Source of the DNA: an uncultured Eubacteriales bacterium
Lineage (GTDB): Bacteria > Bacillota > Clostridia > Tissierellales > Peptoniphilaceae
DNA: 64,000 nt
NCBI GenBank assembly: GCA_900539725.1
Contig: UQDI01000003.1
Location: 28,742-92,741, forward strand
Reading direction: 5' to 3'
The notes beneath the pieces were generated by a model. The model did no database searches, was not told where the DNA came from, and saw only the letters and a program-made list of their open reading frames with translations. Shown one piece after another: positions 17,656 through 25,740 of the stretch. The translations under genes were made by a program, and so were the position numbers. The first letter of the stretch is position 1. Every line of letters starts with the position of its first letter.

Positions 17656-18489
17656 TTATTTAATTAATTCTAATGAGTACTTTGTTGTTTCATAATTAAG
17701 CTTTGCTTGAAGCGCCTTCATCTTCTTAAGATTCTCTTCAAGTATTTCTTTTGCCTCTTCAAATGAATGAAACTTAAGTATATTGTTTCCATCTATCTCT
17801 TTATTTTCATTTAAGTCATCTAAATCATCTTTTATTTGAAAGCTCATTGCGAATAGTCTTGAGAAGATTAAAACATTTTTCATTATCTCTTCATCTTTCT
17901 CAGCTAAAATGCATGGAACTAGAAAAGCTATATTAAATAGTCTTCCCGTCTTATTTAGTATCATAGTTTTGTACTCATCATAAGTATATTCGCCTATCTC
18001 GCTACTCTCCATGCGTATGTCTTCTGACTGACCAAGTATCATGCCTTTTACGCCTGATGATCTATACATATAGCTCATTGCTTTTAAAATGTTTTTATTA
18101 TCATTATCTCTAAGCTTGTGAGCTAGGTATTCCATAGACAGGTTCAAAAGTGCATCGCCACACAAAATTGCGTTTGCTTCGCCATATTTCTTATGAACTG
18201 TAAATTTGCCGCGTCTATACTCATCGTTATCCATAGCTGGCAAATCGTCATGAACTAAGGAATAATTGTGAATTAACTCAAGTGCGACCGCAAAGGCGTT
18301 TATTAGCTTCTTATCTAGCTCCAGCTCATTTCCAAGGCTATATAGTATAAAGGGTCTAAGCCTCTTGCCTGCATCGTATGAGGCGTATTCTATGGCCTCT
18401 GAGATGACGTCATCATTAAGATATGGCTTAAGCTCCATAGGAAGCCTCTCGTCAAAGGTCTCTTTAAATGTATTAATATTCATCATCAT
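17656..18489 (-). CDS. ispA: polyprenyl synthetase (farnesyl/geranyl diphosphate synthase)
   Basis: A 277-residue short-chain isoprenyl diphosphate synthase that condenses isopentenyl diphosphate with allylic diphosphates. The first Asp-rich motif is VHDDLPAMDND and the second is FQIKDDLDDLNE. GKRLRPF carries the IPP-binding Arg. It overlaps xseB by 17 nt, with three consecutive ATG codons (18481-18489) at the start and no obvious ribosome binding site, so translation is probably coupled to xseB. The xseA-xseB-ispA order is standard in Firmicutes. The exact chain length of the product cannot be set from sequence alone. Confidence 0.93.
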   Translation of the reverse strand: MMMNINTFKETFDERLPMELKPYLNDDVISEAIEYASYDAGKRLRPFILYSLGNELELDKKLINAFAVALELIHNYSLVHDDLPAMDNDEYRRGKFTVHKKYGEANAILCGDALLNLSMEYLAHKLRDNDNKNILKAMSYMYRSSGVKGMILGQSEDIRMESSEIGEYTYDEYKTMILNKTGRLFNIAFLVPCILAEKDEEIMKNVLIFSRLFAMSFQIKDDLDDLNENKEIDGNNILKFHSFEEAKEILEENLKKMKALQAKLNYETTKYSLELIK

Positions 18490-18778
18490 CGTAGTCCAGT
18501 TCGTAGTCGTGTGCTTCGCTAAAGTCTTTGAATGAGTCTATAGTTTCAAAGTCATTGTCTTCAACGTCATAATCAATCTCTTTTGATAGATTTAAGTCAT
18601 CTATCTCAATCTTTTTAATCTTCATCTTGGCTTCACTTAATTTTTTATTCAATTCTTTGTAAAGCTTAACTGCTTTTTCAAATTCATCTATGCTTTCATC
18701 TAAACTTAGCTCTTGACTTTGCAATTTCTCAAGAATATCGTCTAAGTTATCTAATGTTTTTTCATAATTTAATGTCAT
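18473..18778 (-). CDS. xseB: exodeoxyribonuclease VII small subunit, with acidic tail
   Basis: The first ~60 residues (LDDILEKLQSQELSLDESIDEFEKA) are a typical XseB helical hairpin that binds the large subunit. At 101 residues it is longer than the usual 70-80. The extra C-terminal part is strongly acidic (DYDVEDNDFETIDSF...DYELDYDDDEY), and its end overlaps the ispA start. GGAGGT precedes the ATG, and it overlaps xseA by 17 nt. Confidence 0.92.
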   Translation of the reverse strand: MTLNYEKTLDNLDDILEKLQSQELSLDESIDEFEKAVKLYKELNKKLSEAKMKIKKIEIDDLNLSKEIDYDVEDNDFETIDSFKDFSEAHDYELDYDDDEY

Positions 18779-20102
18779 TATTTACCTCCAAAACATGAGC
18801 TTTAATACTGCTATTGTATGACTTAATTAATATATCTGAGCCTATCTTTATATTATTAGCATCTTTTATAGTTTTATTATCTAAATCACTTATCAAAAAG
18901 TAACCTCTTCTTAAAGTCTTGTAAATATCGTTTATTGTAAGCCTTAGCTTAAACTTTTGTAAATCCTCTGTCATAGCGCTCAGCTTATTGTTCATAGCTT
19001 GATTAATATTAACAATTCTCTTGTCAATAGTATTATTCGCTTCGTCTATCCTTTTACTTACGGATGAATAAATTAGCCTTGAAGCGAGCATATCAACTTT
19101 TTTCTCCTTCGCATAAATGTACTTATCCATCTCTTTTTTAATTAATATCATAAGATTATTTGTCTTTGAATAAAAATTATCAATTAGAGTTTTAGTGTTT
19201 AAACTATTAATCAAATCTCTTTTGTTCTTTAAATTGGCTTCTTCGCTTGAAATATAGTGATTCATTAAAAAACTTATCTGTATTATGCTTTGATCAAGTA
19301 TATCAGGTAGTTCATAATAATACTTGGATATAATTTCAGCCGCCTCAGATGGCGTTGCGCATCTTTTATCTGCTACAAGGTCAGCTATAAAGCTATCTAT
19401 CTGGTGACCAACAGCTGTCATAACTGGTATCTTTGATGCGAATATCTTTCTTGCCATGCTCTCGTCATTAAAAACGGCTAGCTCTTCGTAACTGCCCCCG
19501 CCTCTTGCAATAAGAATGAGATCAACATCATTCTTTTGGTTGAAATAATCAAGTCCACTATTTATATTAGATACAGCCATATCCCCTTGAACGAAGGAAT
19601 CATATAGAATTATGTCAATCATATTGGTCCTTCGTCTAAGCACCTTTACTATATCTCTAAAGCCGGCACTTGTTGATGAAGCGATGAGGCCAAGTCTTCT
19701 TGGGTACTTTGGTATTTCTTGTTTAAATTCTTCGTCAAAAAGGCCTTCCTTTTCAAGCTTCTCAAGCGTTTTTCTAAACTCTCTCTTGAGCTTACCTATG
19801 CCAAGCTCTTCAACGTAATCAACATTGATCTGGTAGGTGCTGTTTTGGTCGTAAGTAGAAATCTTTCCTTTGATAAAGACCTTCATACCATTTTCAAGAG
19901 TAATCTCTTCTTCATTCTTATAACAATAGAAGGCGCACTTAATCTTGGAGCTCTCATCCTTAATCAAAAAATATAGATGGCCTGAATTGTTTTTCTTGTA
20001 ATCAGCAACTTCCCCTTCGACGTATATCTCCTGCAGAAGAAAATCGCTCGCCAAAACGTCCTTTATGTAGTCGTTAAGAGCCGTTACCGTGAATTTATTC
20101 AT
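18762..20102 (-). CDS. xseA: exodeoxyribonuclease VII large subunit
   Basis: A 446-residue catalytic subunit of Exo VII, which degrades single-stranded DNA. An N-terminal OB fold (YVEGEVADYKKNNSGHLYFLIKDE) is followed by the catalytic domain with LGLIASSTSAGFRDI, DLILIARGGGSYEELAVFNDE and the TAVGHQIDSFIADLVADKRCATPSEAAE motif. A long coiled-coil region and the C-terminal domain follow. It overlaps nusB by 8 nt and xseB by 17 nt. Confidence 0.96.
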   Translation of the reverse strand: MNKFTVTALNDYIKDVLASDFLLQEIYVEGEVADYKKNNSGHLYFLIKDESSKIKCAFYCYKNEEEITLENGMKVFIKGKISTYDQNSTYQINVDYVEELGIGKLKREFRKTLEKLEKEGLFDEEFKQEIPKYPRRLGLIASSTSAGFRDIVKVLRRRTNMIDIILYDSFVQGDMAVSNINSGLDYFNQKNDVDLILIARGGGSYEELAVFNDESMARKIFASKIPVMTAVGHQIDSFIADLVADKRCATPSEAAEIISKYYYELPDILDQSIIQISFLMNHYISSEEANLKNKRDLINSLNTKTLIDNFYSKTNNLMILIKKEMDKYIYAKEKKVDMLASRLIYSSVSKRIDEANNTIDKRIVNINQAMNNKLSAMTEDLQKFKLRLTINDIYKTLRRGYFLISDLDNKTIKDANNIKIGSDILIKSYNSSIKAHVLEVNNDIKL

Positions 20103-20502
20103 GGTAATAGTTCCTTACGTAATCACCTAGTATAGCGTTAATAAATTTGTATGAGTTATCGTCTGAAAAGTTTTTAGCAATTTCAACTATATCATTGATA
20201 ATTATTTGATAAGCAATTTCTTCTTCTACATATATTTCAAATATGGCAAGTCTTAGTAGAGCTCTGTCAATATATGAGAGCCTTTCAAGCTTTGCATCTT
20301 TAAACGCTTTATTAAGTTCTATATCAATTAGATCGATATTCTCAATAAATTTCTCAAGTCTATTGCTAAGCTTTATTTTATTCTCTTCGCTTATCTCAAG
20401 CGCTTCAAAATAACCATCTAAATCCTCTACTGAGCTATATTTATTTAGGTCAAATTGATATATTGCATTCATTAAATTTAATCTAGTCTTGTCGTATGAC
20501 AT
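20095..20502 (-). CDS. nusB: transcription antitermination factor NusB
   Basis: A 135-residue all-alpha protein (KTRLNLMNAIYQFDL, LERLSYIDRALLRLAIFEI, VEIAKNFSDDNSYKFINAILG) that acts in rRNA antitermination with NusE/S10. I start at MSYDKTRLN (20500-20502), with GAGGG 6 nt upstream. A longer reading frame back to 20565 would run through the terminator hairpin of the preceding gene and is not real. Confidence 0.93.
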   Translation of the reverse strand: MSYDKTRLNLMNAIYQFDLNKYSSVEDLDGYFEALEISEENKIKLSNRLEKFIENIDLIDIELNKAFKDAKLERLSYIDRALLRLAIFEIYVEEEIAYQIIINDIVEIAKNFSDDNSYKFINAILGDYVRNYYHE

Positions 20503-20546
20503 ATTATCCCTCACTAAAAAGGCAGCTGTGTGCCTAAGTTTTTCTT

Positions 20547-20577
20547 TAAAAAAACTCCAGCGCAATTACTGGAGTTT
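20547..20577 (-). terminator. terminator after the Asp23 gene
   Basis: On the minus strand AAACTCCAG (20569-20577) pairs with CTGGAGTTT (20552-20560), loop TAATTGCG, followed by a T run. It lies 8 nt past the Asp23 stop and before nusB, so nusB transcription needs read-through. A weaker stem AGGCA/TGCCT plus T5 follows at about 20516-20535. Confidence 0.85.
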
Positions 20578-20584
20578 AATCAAA

Positions 20585-20941
20585 TTATTTATTAGCCTTT
20601 TGTGCTTCCTTAACGCCCTTTACATGAACGTTAACTTGCAAAACATGTATGTCAGTCATCTCTTCAACAGCCGATTTTACACTTGATTGAATATCGTATC
20701 CAACCTTGTCGATCTTTGCACCGTATTCGATGTCAACATATATGTCTATTATACAACCTTCTTCACTGCTTTCAATTTTAATTGGTTTATTAAAATTCTT
20801 TACTCCTAATAAATCAGTAATGTTCGATCCAATACCTGCTGATAGTGAGCAAACATGTTCTACTTCGCATGTTGCATTGCTAGCTATAGTTGCTATAACA
20901 TCATCAGATATAGTAATCTTTCCAATATTGTTATTTTCCAT
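20585..20941 (-). CDS. Asp23/Gls24 family protein
   Basis: A 118-residue Asp23/Gls24 (DUF322) protein: GKITISDDVIATIASNATCEVEHV at the N-terminus and VDIEYGAKIDKVGYDIQSSVKSAVEEMTDIHVLQVNVHVKGV at the C-terminus. In staphylococci Asp23 is attached to the membrane by AmaP and linked to the cell-envelope stress response; no AmaP is seen here. The position between the CD1247-type gene and nusB is common in Clostridia. The Shine-Dalgarno is weak (GAGTAAG). Confidence 0.92.
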   Translation of the reverse strand: MENNNIGKITISDDVIATIASNATCEVEHVCSLSAGIGSNITDLLGVKNFNKPIKIESSEEGCIIDIYVDIEYGAKIDKVGYDIQSSVKSAVEEMTDIHVLQVNVHVKGVKEAQKANK

Positions 20942-20949
20942 ATCTTACT

Positions 20950-21300
20950 CTATTTAGAGTCTTCCTCCTCGTCTTCATCTTCTTCTGGATATTCGAAATA
21001 ATCATCATCATAATCAAAGTCGTAATCATCATCGAAATCGTAGTCGTAGTCGTCATCATCATAATCTTCGTAGTCATCGCCATAAACATCATCTTCTAAG
21101 TAAGAAAGATCTTCGTCAACTTCGAAGATGTAGTCTTCTAAGTCTTCGATAGCTACTTCGTTATCACAAACAACTTCAGCCATTTCATCAAGAATGTCGA
21201 TGATTTCACTTAAAATCTTTTCTTCTTTACTTTCTTCATTCAAGCCTAAGCCTTCTGCAAGTCCCTTTAAATAAGAAACTCTCTTTGATAGTTCGTACAT
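20950..21300 (-). CDS. CD1247-type protein with Asp/Tyr-rich tail
   Basis: A 116-residue protein. The N-terminal ~60 residues (MYELSKRVSYLKGLAEGLGL...KILSEIIDILDEMAE) match the short helical domain named after C. difficile CD1247. The rest is a low-complexity acidic region of Asp, Tyr, Phe and Glu. Function unknown. It is encoded between efp and the Asp23 gene, as in other Clostridia, with AAGGAGGT before the ATG. Confidence 0.85.
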   Translation of the reverse strand: MYELSKRVSYLKGLAEGLGLNEESKEEKILSEIIDILDEMAEVVCDNEVAIEDLEDYIFEVDEDLSYLEDDVYGDDYEDYDDDDYDYDFDDDYDFDYDDDYFEYPEEDEDEEEDSK

Positions 21301-21312
21301 TTTTCTACCTCC

Positions 21313-21870
21313 TTAAACTCTAGATAAATATTCTCCACTTCTTGTGTCAATTTTAATTCTATCACCAATATTAACAAATAGTGGTACATTTAATGTAAAT
21401 CCTGTTTCTACAGTAGCTGGTTTAGTAGCTCCAGTAGTAGTGTTTCCCTTAACACCAGGTTCTGTTTGAGTAACTTCTAGTTCAACAAAGTTAGGTGCTT
21501 GTACTGAAAATGCTTTGCCTTTGTAGAATCTTATAACTGCAGTATCATTTTCTCTTAAGAATTGAATAGCTTCGCTAACTTCGTCCTTGTTTAATGGAAG
21601 TTGCTCATATGTTTCGTTGTCCATAAAGTAGTAAAGCGCATCATCATTGTAAAGATATTGCATTTCTTTTGTTTCTAATTGTGCGTCATTGAACTTTTCA
21701 GTTGGATTGAATGTTAATTCCTTTGTTGCACCGCTTAGTACGCTTCTGATAGTTGCTCTTACGAAAGCAGCACCCTTTCCTGGCTTAACATGTTGAAAGT
21801 CCAATACTTGATAAACGTCTCCATCCCATTCGAATGTAGCGCCATTTCTAAAATCACTTGCCGATAACAT
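21313..21870 (-). CDS. efp: elongation factor P
   Basis: A 185-residue EF-P with its three beta-barrel domains. It relieves ribosome stalling at polyproline. K32 in VKPGKGAAFVR is at the loop tip that enters the peptidyl transferase centre and can be modified in Bacillus. The C-terminal GDRIKIDTRSGEYLSRV is characteristic. It has its own promoter and leads the efp-CD1247-asp23 unit. Confidence 0.97.
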   Translation of the reverse strand: MLSASDFRNGATFEWDGDVYQVLDFQHVKPGKGAAFVRATIRSVLSGATKELTFNPTEKFNDAQLETKEMQYLYNDDALYYFMDNETYEQLPLNKDEVSEAIQFLRENDTAVIRFYKGKAFSVQAPNFVELEVTQTEPGVKGNTTTGATKPATVETGFTLNVPLFVNIGDRIKIDTRSGEYLSRV

Positions 21871-21902
21871 ATATTTCCTCCTAAATTCTAATCTCTAAGA
21901 CT

Positions 21903-21931
21903 ATTATATCAGTTAATTTGTAATTTAACAA
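21903..21931 (-). promoter_or_regulatory. efp promoter
   Basis: On the minus strand TTGTTA (21926-21931), 17-nt spacer, TATAAT (21903-21908), about 32 nt before the efp ATG. Confidence 0.8.
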
Positions 21932-21976
21932 GTATTTTTTTAATAATATCGATATTTTTATAAATAAATATTATCT

Positions 21977-22786
21977 TTAATAGTTTGACCTAGTCACCTT
22001 TATTATTCCTTTGAATGTTTTGCACCTTCTATACATCGTATTAAGCGACTTGAAACAGTCAATATTAGATTCTTTATCTATATCAATAACAGCTCCCATT
22101 ATGTCGCTTTCACCCTCAATATTTAAGCTGCCATCTATAATTAAAAGACCTCTAAAATAAAAATTTGCTTTTACTCTCACATCGCCATCTATAATCATTA
22201 TACCCGAGCCGTTAATGTTCGCACACAGTTCCTCACCATCAGCTGTGATTTTGACTATGGCGTTCGCATAATCAAAGTTTCTTGCATCTATCTCCTCTAT
22301 ATCAATAAAGTAATTATTGATTTCGCTCGCAGTAAAGTTTTGCACTTCGTTAGCTTGAATTATTTCTTCACAAAAATCTTTTTTCTCTTTAGTGCTAGGA
22401 TTGTCTTTGAAAAATATTCTGTTTAGTAATGAATATTTTGTATTTTTAGATATTTTCTTTTTATTAGCTAGTATTTCTTCGTAGTAAATATTAAATGCGT
22501 TCTTCGCAGTTGGATCATTAAGTGAGACTACAGCTTTTTGATTTTCAAAAACTGAGTAGTCTTTACCAATGATATCATATATGTCTCCGCCATTTAAGTA
22601 AGTCTCTTGTATATCTTTAGTGATTATATTATTAAGCGATTCTTCGTTATAAGCATATTGCTTCATCTTTGACCTATTTGTATACATCGTTCTTTCAATG
22701 CTTACGTATTCAAAGAGATAGATTAAAAGAGCTGTTAGTAAAAATATTACCGATAAAACTACTAGACTTGCGCTGCCCTTTTTCAT
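21977..22786 (-). CDS. pilus-locus membrane protein, PilX-like N-terminus
   Basis: A 269-residue protein with one N-terminal membrane segment after MKKGSASLVVLSVIFLLTAL. The KKG|S junction followed by a hydrophobic helix resembles PilX/GspK-type minor pilins, which may lack the Glu at +5; there is none here. The C-terminal half (about 170-250) has regular strands such as INGSGIMIIDGDVRVKANFYFRG and GLLIIDGSLNIEGESDIMGAVI, which suggests a small beta-helix like those of polymer-forming proteins. It is the last gene of the pilus unit. AGGTGA precedes the ATG, and it overlaps the preceding gene by 4 nt. Role inferred from context. Confidence 0.7.
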   Translation of the reverse strand: MKKGSASLVVLSVIFLLTALLIYLFEYVSIERTMYTNRSKMKQYAYNEESLNNIITKDIQETYLNGGDIYDIIGKDYSVFENQKAVVSLNDPTAKNAFNIYYEEILANKKKISKNTKYSLLNRIFFKDNPSTKEKKDFCEEIIQANEVQNFTASEINNYFIDIEEIDARNFDYANAIVKITADGEELCANINGSGIMIIDGDVRVKANFYFRGLLIIDGSLNIEGESDIMGAVIDIDKESNIDCFKSLNTMYRRCKTFKGIIKVTRSNY

Positions 22787-23256
22787 TCTATCACCTCAAG
22801 ACGCTTTGTGCTAAAAAGCTTTTTATATTCTTTGCCCTTGACTTTAATTTGCATGCTTACAAAGGCATCTTCAGCATTGTAGGCAAAGGAAAGTTCTTCA
22901 AGGCCTGATAAAAAGTATGTTACGCCTATAGACTTGCCTCCCGCAACTCTCTTTATTCTATCGCCATCCATATAATAGTCAGATGATTTAAGTTCTCTCG
23001 AGCCTTTCTTTTCAAAATGAATGGAGTCATTTTTAACGCTCACTGCATTATATAGAGTAAAGTCATTTTCAATAAATGAAAAGAATAGATTGATGTCGTC
23101 TTCCTTCTCTAAGCTTTCTTCATACCTTTGAGTAAAACTAGTAAAGTTTTTGAGTAAGGAGCTTGCTTCGAACAGGACTATTGACAAGAGAAAGAGAGCG
23201 ATGATTAGCTCAATTAAGGACTCCGCTTTTTTATTTGATGATCTGATATTCTTCAT
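22783..23256 (-). CDS. minor prepilin (ComGF/PilW-like)
   Basis: About 157 residues. The N-terminus carries a prepilin-type motif: SNKKA|ESLIELIIALFLLSIVLFE, with Ala rather than Gly at -1 and Glu at +5, followed by a hydrophobic helix. The globular part contains strand-rich GSRELKSSDYYMDGDRI. I start at the ATG at 23254-23256 with AAGG 8 nt upstream; an upstream in-frame ATG at 23277 is possible. It overlaps the preceding prepilin gene by 26 nt. It is probably a minor subunit of the pilus or pseudopilus. Confidence 0.78.
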   Translation of the reverse strand: MKNIRSSNKKAESLIELIIALFLLSIVLFEASSLLKNFTSFTQRYEESLEKEDDINLFFSFIENDFTLYNAVSVKNDSIHFEKKGSRELKSSDYYMDGDRIKRVAGGKSIGVTYFLSGLEELSFAYNAEDAFVSMQIKVKGKEYKKLFSTKRLEVIE

Positions 23257-23581
23257 ATGTATTTCCTTCTTCATCAATTATATATAGTGTAAATGTATAT
23301 AAATCTCCAGTATATGCTTCTTTAACGAGATTAAATTTACATTCTTCGCCTAAATTGTCTTTTATCTTATCTGATATGGCATATACATCGTTTGTTTCAT
23401 CTGATCTAAGTATCTCCATAGCATTACTTGCAAAAGCATCAGCCTTTCTAAGCTTCTTCGTATCTGCCTCAAGTGCCATAAAATTCTTCAAAAAAATAGA
23501 CAGAAAAAGTATGAAGCAAGAAAGTATAGCAAAGGAAACTACAATATCCATCATTGTAAGTGCTTTTTTATACTTCTTCAT
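23231..23581 (-). CDS. minor prepilin with Asp at +5
   Basis: A 116-residue prepilin-like protein: MKKYKKA|LTMMDIVVSFAILSCFILF. The cleavage site would be after Ala, and the +5 residue is Asp instead of the nearly invariant Glu. A short globular domain follows (YTFTLYIIDEEGNTYEEYQ). I start at ATG 23579-23581 with AGG 6 nt upstream; a longer TTG-started form would add six residues. It overlaps both neighbours. GspI/PilV-like minor pilin is a reasonable but unproven label. Confidence 0.75.
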   Translation of the reverse strand: MKKYKKALTMMDIVVSFAILSCFILFLSIFLKNFMALEADTKKLRKADAFASNAMEILRSDETNDVYAISDKIKDNLGEECKFNLVKEAYTGDLYTFTLYIIDEEGNTYEEYQIIK

Positions 23582-23990
23582 ACCTAACCTGTCCTCCAAC
23601 CGCTGCTACTATCACATTATATTTCTTTTTACTCTTATTTGAAACTAGCATAATATTATATGCTCCCTTAAAAGATTTTGTGCCGCCTTCACTTGTGAAT
23701 AGAAATTTTTCGCTAGACTCAAATTTAAGATGCTCTAGATTGTAAACTTTCTTCATCTCGTTAATATTTGAAACTACAATCTCGTCTCCATCAAGAACTA
23801 CTTCAACATCAATCATTTGCATGATGGCGCTAAGTCTAGCCTTTTTTATTATTTGAACAACGTTTTTTGCCTCGGCTCTCTCGCTATAATTAGTAAAAGA
23901 TCTATACGCAAATATAAACATAGATATGATTATAGCTGCCACGCATAAAGAAATGACTGTATCGATGTATGTAAATCCTTTTTTATTCAT
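23568..23990 (-). CDS. minor prepilin, GFTYID type
   Basis: A 140-residue prepilin: MNKKG|FTYIDTVISLCVAAIIISMFIF. The cleavage Gly is present and +5 is Asp. The rest resembles GspH/FimT-type pseudopilins (AKNVVQIIKKARLSAIMQ, then strands ending in VAAVGGQVRYEEV). The start ATG at 23988-23990 overlaps the preceding stop codon by 8 nt. Part of the pilus gene set. Confidence 0.8.
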   Translation of the reverse strand: MNKKGFTYIDTVISLCVAAIIISMFIFAYRSFTNYSERAEAKNVVQIIKKARLSAIMQMIDVEVVLDGDEIVVSNINEMKKVYNLEHLKFESSEKFLFTSEGGTKSFKGAYNIMLVSNKSKKKYNVIVAAVGGQVRYEEV

Positions 23991-24699
23991 AATCAATCTC
24001 ACATATAGATAAATAAAAAGCCATATCATTGTCTCTTATAAATTCGATAGACTCTATCCTTGCCCCTTTAAACTCGTTGCCAATGTAGAAGTATCTAAAG
24101 TCAGATGCTCCCTCTAAATCAATTAGAGCTTCTTTGCCATCTTTAATGACTTTTAATTTTGCTTCACTACAGCCAGTAAAATCGATGCTTAAATATTCTT
24201 TCTTTATCAAAATATCATTCTTAGGCACTATAATAATATTTTTATTATTATTATCATTGCAAAAGACTATGCTCTTCTCATCTTGATAATAAACGCTTCC
24301 CGCCTTTGCTTCCCAAGTGTCCAGCATAGGATTAGTAATTTCACTTTCTAAAACTATGGCTTCTTCATTAGCATCTTCATCTTCTTCATTAAAATCATCA
24401 AGGATATCAAAAGGATCTTCTTCATCAAAATCACTATAGCTAATAAAGCTATTAGTCGTAGACATTATGACCTTATTAATGATTTCATCTTTGCTAATGG
24501 TTTTCGCATCAGCATCATGTTTTGCTATTTCAATCTTTTTTGCCTTCTTTAGCTGAGTATCGTTCTTATCTTTTGCTAGTGTGAATCTCTTTTTTACTTC
24601 GCTATCTGCATAATTTGGCTCTTCTCTATTTATAGGCAGAAAGAGATTCGCTAGTATTAGTAAAACTATGATTAATCCTTTATTTATATATTTTCTCAT
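23983..24699 (-). CDS. pilus-locus protein of unknown function with N-terminal anchor
   Basis: A 238-residue protein with one N-terminal hydrophobic segment (about 8-22), a charged and acidic linker (EEDPFDILDDFNEEDEDANEE near residue 95), and a C-terminal ~100-residue strand-rich domain (LSIDFTGCSEAKLKVIKDG, FRYFYIGNEFKGARIESIEF) that may fold as a jelly roll. I do not recognise a family. It lies where PilN/PilO-type alignment proteins are found in other type IV pilus loci, but no clear similarity is visible. It overlaps the gene before it by 4 nt. Confidence 0.65.
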   Translation of the reverse strand: MRKYINKGLIIVLLILANLFLPINREEPNYADSEVKKRFTLAKDKNDTQLKKAKKIEIAKHDADAKTISKDEIINKVIMSTTNSFISYSDFDEEDPFDILDDFNEEDEDANEEAIVLESEITNPMLDTWEAKAGSVYYQDEKSIVFCNDNNNKNIIIVPKNDILIKKEYLSIDFTGCSEAKLKVIKDGKEALIDLEGASDFRYFYIGNEFKGARIESIEFIRDNDMAFYLSICEIDYE

Positions 24700-25292
24700 C
24701 TTATAAACCTCATCAAAAGCAATACAAGTAAGGCTAGTATAATGATATCTAAAGCTATGTTTATAATGAGTGATAAGTTTATTTTGCTTTTATATTTCGG
24801 TGCAAGTATCTCAAATAAATCTTTTAAGTATAAAATATTATTTACTTCTTCAAATTCTTTTGTCTTAAGTAGGACTAGGACCTTGCCATCAGTATTATTA
24901 GCTTGATTCAAAATATAGTTATTAAGCTGATCCTTATCAAGACTATAAAGATTGATATCAAAGTTTGATTTTTCATATGAAGAAGTGATTGCGTCATACT
25001 TATAAAGCGCTTCGTCTGTAATGATCTTCATAATATTTTCTTCTTTTAAATTTAAGGATAAGAGATTAATTTTAGCTAAGCTGACAATAAAGTCATCCAA
25101 ATCACTATCATAATCATTTAGCTTTATAATTAAAGTATCTTTATTTAAGTATTTATTGTCTCTAAACTTCTTAAATAAGTACTTGAGGCTCTCACTTTTA
25201 TCACTATCATCATAAGTAATTTGCTCAACAATGCTAGTTTTTTTATTATTTAAAAACACATAGGATGAATCGATGTACATAATGTTCTTCAT
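24696..25292 (-). CDS. pilus-locus protein with C-terminal membrane segment
   Basis: A 198-residue protein. It begins MKNIMYIDSSYVFLNNKKTS, which weakly recalls the first strand of actin-like PilM, and ends in one hydrophobic segment (about 172-195: LSLIINIALDIIILALLVLLLMRF). The middle is charged, with no motif I recognise. Context suggests a divergent PilM/PilN-like assembly protein. It overlaps the prepilin peptidase gene by 4 nt, with GGAGAAGG before the ATG. Confidence 0.62.
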   Translation of the reverse strand: MKNIMYIDSSYVFLNNKKTSIVEQITYDDSDKSESLKYLFKKFRDNKYLNKDTLIIKLNDYDSDLDDFIVSLAKINLLSLNLKEENIMKIITDEALYKYDAITSSYEKSNFDINLYSLDKDQLNNYILNQANNTDGKVLVLLKTKEFEEVNNILYLKDLFEILAPKYKSKINLSLIINIALDIIILALLVLLLMRFIR

Positions 25293-25729
25293 AAGACCTT
25301 CTCCTTAAATAGATCAAAGAGCATCAAGATAAAAAATGCAAAGCTTATATATGGAACTAATCTAACTCCACTATCCTTTTTCTTACGCCAATAGTTTTTA
25401 GCTAGATTTACAAGTATTGCGCTTAGAGTTGATATTATTATTAATATCAAAATTTTTTCAAAATCAAATATCATAAATAGCAAAATATATAGATCAACGT
25501 CACCATCGCCAATGTAGTCAAGGTACTTAGTCTTTAAAATGTGCGAAAGAAATAAAGCTAGGTATATAAGGCCTATCTTTATGTAAGATACACCTTTTAA
25601 TATAGCTATAGCTGAGACAATTATTATTAAAAAGTAAAAATAAAAACTATTGTACTCGGCTTCTTTTATGTCTTTGTACGAGATGAATAAAAGAAGAAGT
25701 GACAGAAGTATATATAAGGCTAAAAGCAT
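25289..25729 (-). CDS. A24 prepilin peptidase, peptidase domain only
   Basis: A 146-residue integral membrane protease with about five hydrophobic helices. The two catalytic Asp regions of type IV prepilin peptidases are present: SYKDIKEAEYNS near residue 20 and the GxGD motif GDGDVDLY near residue 75. The RLVPYISFAF segment matches the usual P-x-x-P/F-x end. The N-terminal methylase domain of PilD/ComC is absent, so it is a minimal enzyme. It would cleave the prepilins encoded around it at G/A|(F/L/E). No clear ribosome binding site precedes the ATG (25727-25729). Confidence 0.82.
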   Translation of the reverse strand: MLLALYILLSLLLLFISYKDIKEAEYNSFYFYFLIIIVSAIAILKGVSYIKIGLIYLALFLSHILKTKYLDYIGDGDVDLYILLFMIFDFEKILILIIISTLSAILVNLAKNYWRKKKDSGVRLVPYISFAFFILMLFDLFKEKVL

Positions 25730-25740
25730 TATGAATTAAA

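Noticed and set aside
20503..20565. N-terminal extension of NusB
   Set aside because: The extra codons run through the terminator hairpin of the Asp23 gene, and a proper ribosome binding site precedes the ATG at 20502.
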